Assembly: GCA_035352555.1 (NCBI GenBank)
Contig: DAOPXW010000051.1
Coordinates: forward strand, 1-13,834
DNA length: 13,834 nt
Origin: UBA2922 sp035352555
Lineage (GTDB): Bacteria; Bacillota; Clostridia; Oscillospirales; Oscillospiraceae
Direction of reading: 5' to 3'
The translations under genes and the position numbers were made by a program. The notes beneath the pieces were generated by a model. It was not told where the DNA came from. It did not search any database and saw only the letters and a list, made by a program, of their open reading frames with translations. Below, piece after piece: positions 13,248 to 13,834 of this stretch. Each line of letters begins with the position of its first letter. The first letter of the stretch is position 1.

Positions 13248-13269
13248 CCTACTTGACTTGTGTTATTAT
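13240..13269 (+). promoter_or_regulatory. Promoter of the CarD-family gene
   Basis: TTGAAA (13240-13245) and TATTAT (13264-13269) are spaced by 18 bases, with a TGT extension directly before the -10. TTGACT at 13253-13258 is an alternative -35 but has only ATTAGG-like sequence at the right distance. Predicted start near 13276. Confidence 0.6.
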
Positions 13270-13307
13270 GTTAACATTAGGGCGATATGAGAAAATGGAG
13301 CGAAATT

Positions 13308-13793
13308 ATGTTTGAAGTCGGCGACAAGATTATTTACAACGAAAACGGCGTCTGCACCGTGGCGGATGTGGGGCCCATCGAAATGGGCAGCGGCGACAGA
13401 CTTTACTATACGCTGTCGCCCATGGTGGGTACGGGCACGTTCTATGCCCCCGTGGATTCCAAGGTCTATATGCGCAGCGTCATGACCAAGACCGAGGCCG
13501 AGACTTTTATCGACAGCATCCCCCGGATCGAACCCGCGGTGTGCCACGACGTGCGCTTCACCCATGTGGACGCCTTTTATAAGGAGATGTTCCGCAAGCA
13601 CACCTGCGAAGCGCTGGTGGCCCTGCTCAAGGGCATCTACGGGCAGGAGCGCGCCAACCGCTCCAACCGTATCGACACGGTCACCAAGCGGGCCAAGGAG
13701 ATCCTCAACGGCGAGCTGTCCGTGGCCACCGGCATCCCCTATGAGAAGATCGAGGATTACATCCAGTCCCGGCTGGAGGACGACAAAAGCTGA
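13308..13793 (+). CDS. CarD/CdnL-family transcriptional regulator
   Basis: A 161-residue protein with the CarD_CdnL_TRCF layout. An N-terminal Tudor-like domain (about 1-60, opening MFEVGDKIIYNENGVCTVADV) binds the RNA polymerase beta subunit in this family. An all-helical C-terminal domain (about 65-161, e.g. EALVALLKGIYGQ, TKRAKEILNGEL) contacts DNA near the promoter. CarD proteins stabilise open promoter complexes; smaller paralogues in Firmicutes are poorly understood. The ATG at 13308 is chosen over 13287 because GGAG lies 7 bases before it and the family starts at this residue. It is a single-gene unit divergent from the hemZ-like gene, with its own promoter and terminator. Cysteines are at 16, about 80 and about 102. 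Confidence 0.88.
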   Translation: MFEVGDKIIYNENGVCTVADVGPIEMGSGDRLYYTLSPMVGTGTFYAPVDSKVYMRSVMTKTEAETFIDSIPRIEPAVCHDVRFTHVDAFYKEMFRKHTCEALVALLKGIYGQERANRSNRIDTVTKRAKEILNGELSVATGIPYEKIEDYIQSRLEDDKS

Positions 13794-13805
13794 ACAAGGA
13801 AAACC

Positions 13806-13834
13806 AAAGACGGCCCCAAATGGGGCCGTCTTTT
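13806..13834 (+). terminator. Terminator after the CarD-family gene
   Basis: AAAGACGGCCCC (13806-13817) pairs perfectly with GGGGCCGTCTTT (13822-13833) around AAAT; the T-run continues to the window end. Confidence 0.92.

Overview
The window looks like a chromosomal segment of a GC-rich, anaerobic member of the Firmicutes, most likely a Clostridia/Oscillospiraceae-type gut bacterium. This is inferred from strong GGAGG-type ribosome binding sites, a HemZ-type radical SAM protein, a MarR-linked heterodimeric ABC exporter, a CarD-family regulator, and a flavodiiron/rubredoxin oxygen-defence module. No genus can be named from this sequence alone. No phage, transposase, CRISPR array, tRNA or rRNA was seen. 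Coding density is high, and most transcription units end in clear GC-rich hairpins.

Layout. (1) 1-1574 (+): the 3' part of a TtcA-like PP-loop ATPase gene, cut by the window edge inside its ATP-binding motif, then a CorA-like transporter and a terminator. (2) 1615-5907 (+): a MarR regulator and two ABC half-transporters whose start and stop codons overlap. They form one drug-exporter-type operon behind a palindrome-bearing promoter and ahead of a long hairpin. The first half-transporter has a degenerate ATPase site and the second an intact one. (3) 5908-6084: a gene-free stretch with three consecutive hairpins. (4) 6085-7293: a DtxR-family metalloregulator (-) diverging from a six-helix DUF308/HdeD-like membrane protein (+), with near-consensus promoters back to back. 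(5) 7308-10730: a redox module. A large flavodiiron protein fused to a flavin reductase and two short rubredoxin domains (-) diverges from a Crp/Fnr regulator, a small cysteine-containing protein of unknown function and a stand-alone rubredoxin (+). (6) 10731-13128 (-): hemZ-like and nucleoside kinase genes overlapping by 20 bases. (7) 13308-13834 (+): a CarD-family regulator with its own terminator, divergent from hemZ.

The most interesting part is the redox module. A perfect 7+7 bp palindrome lies between the two divergent extended -10 promoters. Its centre is near -40.5 relative to the predicted start of the flavodiiron gene, the class II activator position. It is near -29.5 relative to the regulator's own promoter, a repressing position. 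The simplest model is that the Crp/Fnr protein senses oxygen, nitric oxide or redox stress, activates the flavodiiron enzyme, and represses its own operon, which also supplies a rubredoxin and the unknown protein. The enzyme resembles Moorella FprA and Hrb joined in one chain with an extra rubredoxin domain.

Several start codons were moved from the longest-ORF start to an internal ATG or GTG because a ribosome binding site or promoter decides the matter; each entry gives the reason. The long open frames opposite the real genes are GC-driven shadows and were left out.
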